From assembly GCF_000971965.1 (NCBI RefSeq), contig NZ_LAQP01000001.1, positions 682,001 through 746,000 of the forward strand: a stretch of 64,000 nt of DNA. Direction: 5' to 3'. Of the stretch, positions 63,956 to 64,000 are shown piece by piece. The notes beneath the pieces were generated by a model. That model was not told where the DNA came from, searched no databases, and was given only the letters and a program-made list of their open reading frames with translations. The DNA comes from Paenibacillus wulumuqiensis (GTDB taxonomy: Bacteria > Bacillota > Bacilli > Paenibacillales > Paenibacillaceae). Within the stretch, counting starts at the first letter, position 1, and the number at the start of each line of letters is the position of its first letter. The translations under genes and the position numbers were made by a program.

Positions 63956-64000
63956 ATGTATCTGCGCCGGGTTACATTATTAAAAGAAAATATCGAAGAC
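63956..64000 (+). CDS. Start of an unidentified protein (cut by window edge)
   Basis: Only 15 codons are visible: MYLRRVTLLKENIED. GAAAGGTGG stands six bases before the ATG, and a candidate promoter lies about 105 bases upstream. The start is reminiscent of some AAA-family ATPases of Bacillales (MYL..V.LK...IE), but this is too short for a call. Confidence 0.6.
   Translation, partial: MYLRRVTLLKENIED

Noticed and set aside
1-64000. CRISPR arrays, insertion sequences, prophage genes, tRNA or rRNA genes
   Set aside because: No repeat-spacer pattern, transposase, integrase, phage structural gene or tRNA arm motif was found on either strand.

Overview
The window looks like chromosomal DNA of a Gram-positive, Paenibacillus-like bacterium of moderate GC content. 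Pointers are YesM/YesN two-component genes beside an Lpl-type sugar ABC transporter, AGGAGG-type ribosome binding sites, frequent TTG/GTG starts, LutABC, B. subtilis-style rhamnose genes, a Zur-controlled second S14 protein, an LCP protein and an ECF sigma/DUF4179 pair. The genus is inferred from family content only. I see no tRNA, rRNA, IS element, prophage or CRISPR array.

Layout. 1-9.2 kb (minus): two sugar ABC permeases (the first cut by the window edge), a lipoprotein binding protein, YesN, YesM, a DUF1361 membrane protein, an ADP-ribosylglycohydrolase and a small unknown protein. 9.4-14.9 kb: an anchored unknown protein, then plus-strand ABC ATPase, aldo/keto reductase, LD-carboxypeptidase and MFS genes. 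15-25.7 kb: VanZ, Nudix, GNAT, a YqeK-like HD plus Nudix fusion, an M3 oligopeptidase, a TRM11-like methyltransferase, an EamA transporter, 5-oxoprolinase PxpBCA and an alpha/beta hydrolase. 26-30.4 kb: a COG2509 FAD oxidoreductase behind a purine riboswitch, a sugar phosphate isomerase and two small proteins. 30.6-37.5 kb: a secreted GH30 glucanase, a DUF3298 protein, and a sugar locus made of a GntR regulator, an SDR, an FGGY kinase and DeoC. 37.7-47.1 kb: an internally duplicated unknown protein, two Nudix proteins, PPK2 with a CHAD protein, a secreted unknown protein, Zur-type S14, an MFS exporter, an LCP protein and an SDR. 47.4-56.1 kb: rhaEW-rhaI-rhaB-deoR-type regulator followed by lutABC. 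56.4-64 kb: a small acidic protein, a calcium-type P-ATPase, a 50-residue protein, an ECF sigma/anti-sigma pair, a catalase and the first codons of one more gene.

How the parts work together. Rhamnose is isomerised, phosphorylated and cleaved; the lactaldehyde half is oxidised to lactate by the SDR domain of RhaEW, and LutABC next door can carry lactate to pyruvate. PPK2 and CHAD belong to polyphosphate metabolism. PxpABC recycles 5-oxoproline. In the sugar locus, the same 16-bp palindrome occurs perfectly in two divergent promoters (FGGY kinase-SDR and deoC) and imperfectly before the GntR gene, which defines a small, apparently undescribed regulon.

Most notable: a canonical 67-nt purine riboswitch (C at the specificity position, so guanine class) ahead of a FAD-dependent oxidoreductase, with a terminator arranged as an ON switch; the three-site GntR-type regulon; a YqeK-like HD to Nudix fusion; a hairpin that splits rha from lut with no visible room for a new promoter; and a near-consensus Zur box exactly over the start of S14 transcription.
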